DNA from: Leptolinea sp. UBA5366
Lineage (GTDB): Bacteria; Chloroflexota; Anaerolineae; Anaerolineales; Anaerolineaceae
Reading direction: 5' to 3'
DNA length: 7,047 bases
Assembly: GCA_002407845.1 (NCBI GenBank)
Contig: DHPK01000007.1
Location: forward strand, 135,221 to 142,267
The translations under genes were made by a program, and so were the position numbers. The first letter of the stretch is position 1. Each line of letters opens with the position of its first letter. A model generated the notes under the pieces. It saw only the letters and a list, made by a program, of their open reading frames with translations, searched no databases and was not told the origin of the DNA. Below, piece after piece: positions 6,976-7,047 of the stretch.

Positions 6976-7047
6976 ATATTCTGAAAACTAAACAGACGCG
7001 CGTATCGACCAAACTGCTGATCGATGTGCCGCTGCTGGTCACGGTGG
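6954..7047 (+). CDS. ftsW: FtsW, septal peptidoglycan polymerase, 3'-truncated
   Basis: A new reading frame opens at ATG 6954, in a different frame from murD, overlapping its last 22 bp, and stays open to the window edge (31 full codons, MGNAAGVDILKTKQTRVSTK followed by LLIDVPLLVTV). In this frame the nearest upstream stop is TGA at 6927-6929 and no other start codon lies between, so the start is well defined. The content is a short polar, basic cytoplasmic lead and then the beginning of a hydrophobic segment preceded by Asp, as expected for the first membrane helix of a SEDS protein. FtsW polymerises lipid II glycan at the septum in partnership with FtsI. No catalytic region is visible, so the name rests on the conserved mraY-murD-ftsW order and the shape of the N-terminus. 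Confidence 0.78.
   Translation, partial: MGNAAGVDILKTKQTRVSTKLLIDVPLLVTV

Overview
This window is a contiguous block of a bacterial dcw (division and cell wall) cluster. All genes lie on the + strand, very tightly packed. The order is rsmH (5' end cut by the window), an ftsL-like small membrane protein, ftsI (class B penicillin-binding protein), murF, mraY, murD, and the first 31 codons of ftsW (cut by the right edge). Gene boundaries are 6 bp apart, 4 bp overlapping (ATGA), 39 bp apart, 4 bp overlapping (ATGA), 12 bp apart and 22 bp overlapping. I see no internal promoter, terminator, RNA gene, mobile element, repeat array or CRISPR. It reads as one stretch of a polycistronic operon whose promoter (and probably mraZ) lies to the left of the window.

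The genes work on one process. RsmH methylates 16S rRNA and is the usual dcw companion. MurD and MurF build the UDP-MurNAc-peptide in the cytoplasm, and MraY moves the finished precursor onto undecaprenyl phosphate to make lipid I. FtsW polymerises lipid II at the septum, FtsI cross-links the new strands, and the FtsL-like protein is expected to help activate FtsW-FtsI.

The organism is a peptidoglycan-making bacterium of moderate GC (near 50 % by eye). The cysteine-rich stretch in RsmH, the NDSIAT and SPGGTSYD forms of the MurD loops and the divergent FtsL with an extended tail make me favour Chloroflexota, class Anaerolineae. This is from memory of family sequences, not a search, and is only moderately certain.

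I found no undescribed system. The points most worth a second look are the absence of murE from its usual slot between ftsI and murF, an even set of four cysteines in two close pairs in the periplasm-facing part of FtsI, the divergent FtsL candidate, and several substitutions in otherwise invariant Mur-enzyme motifs.
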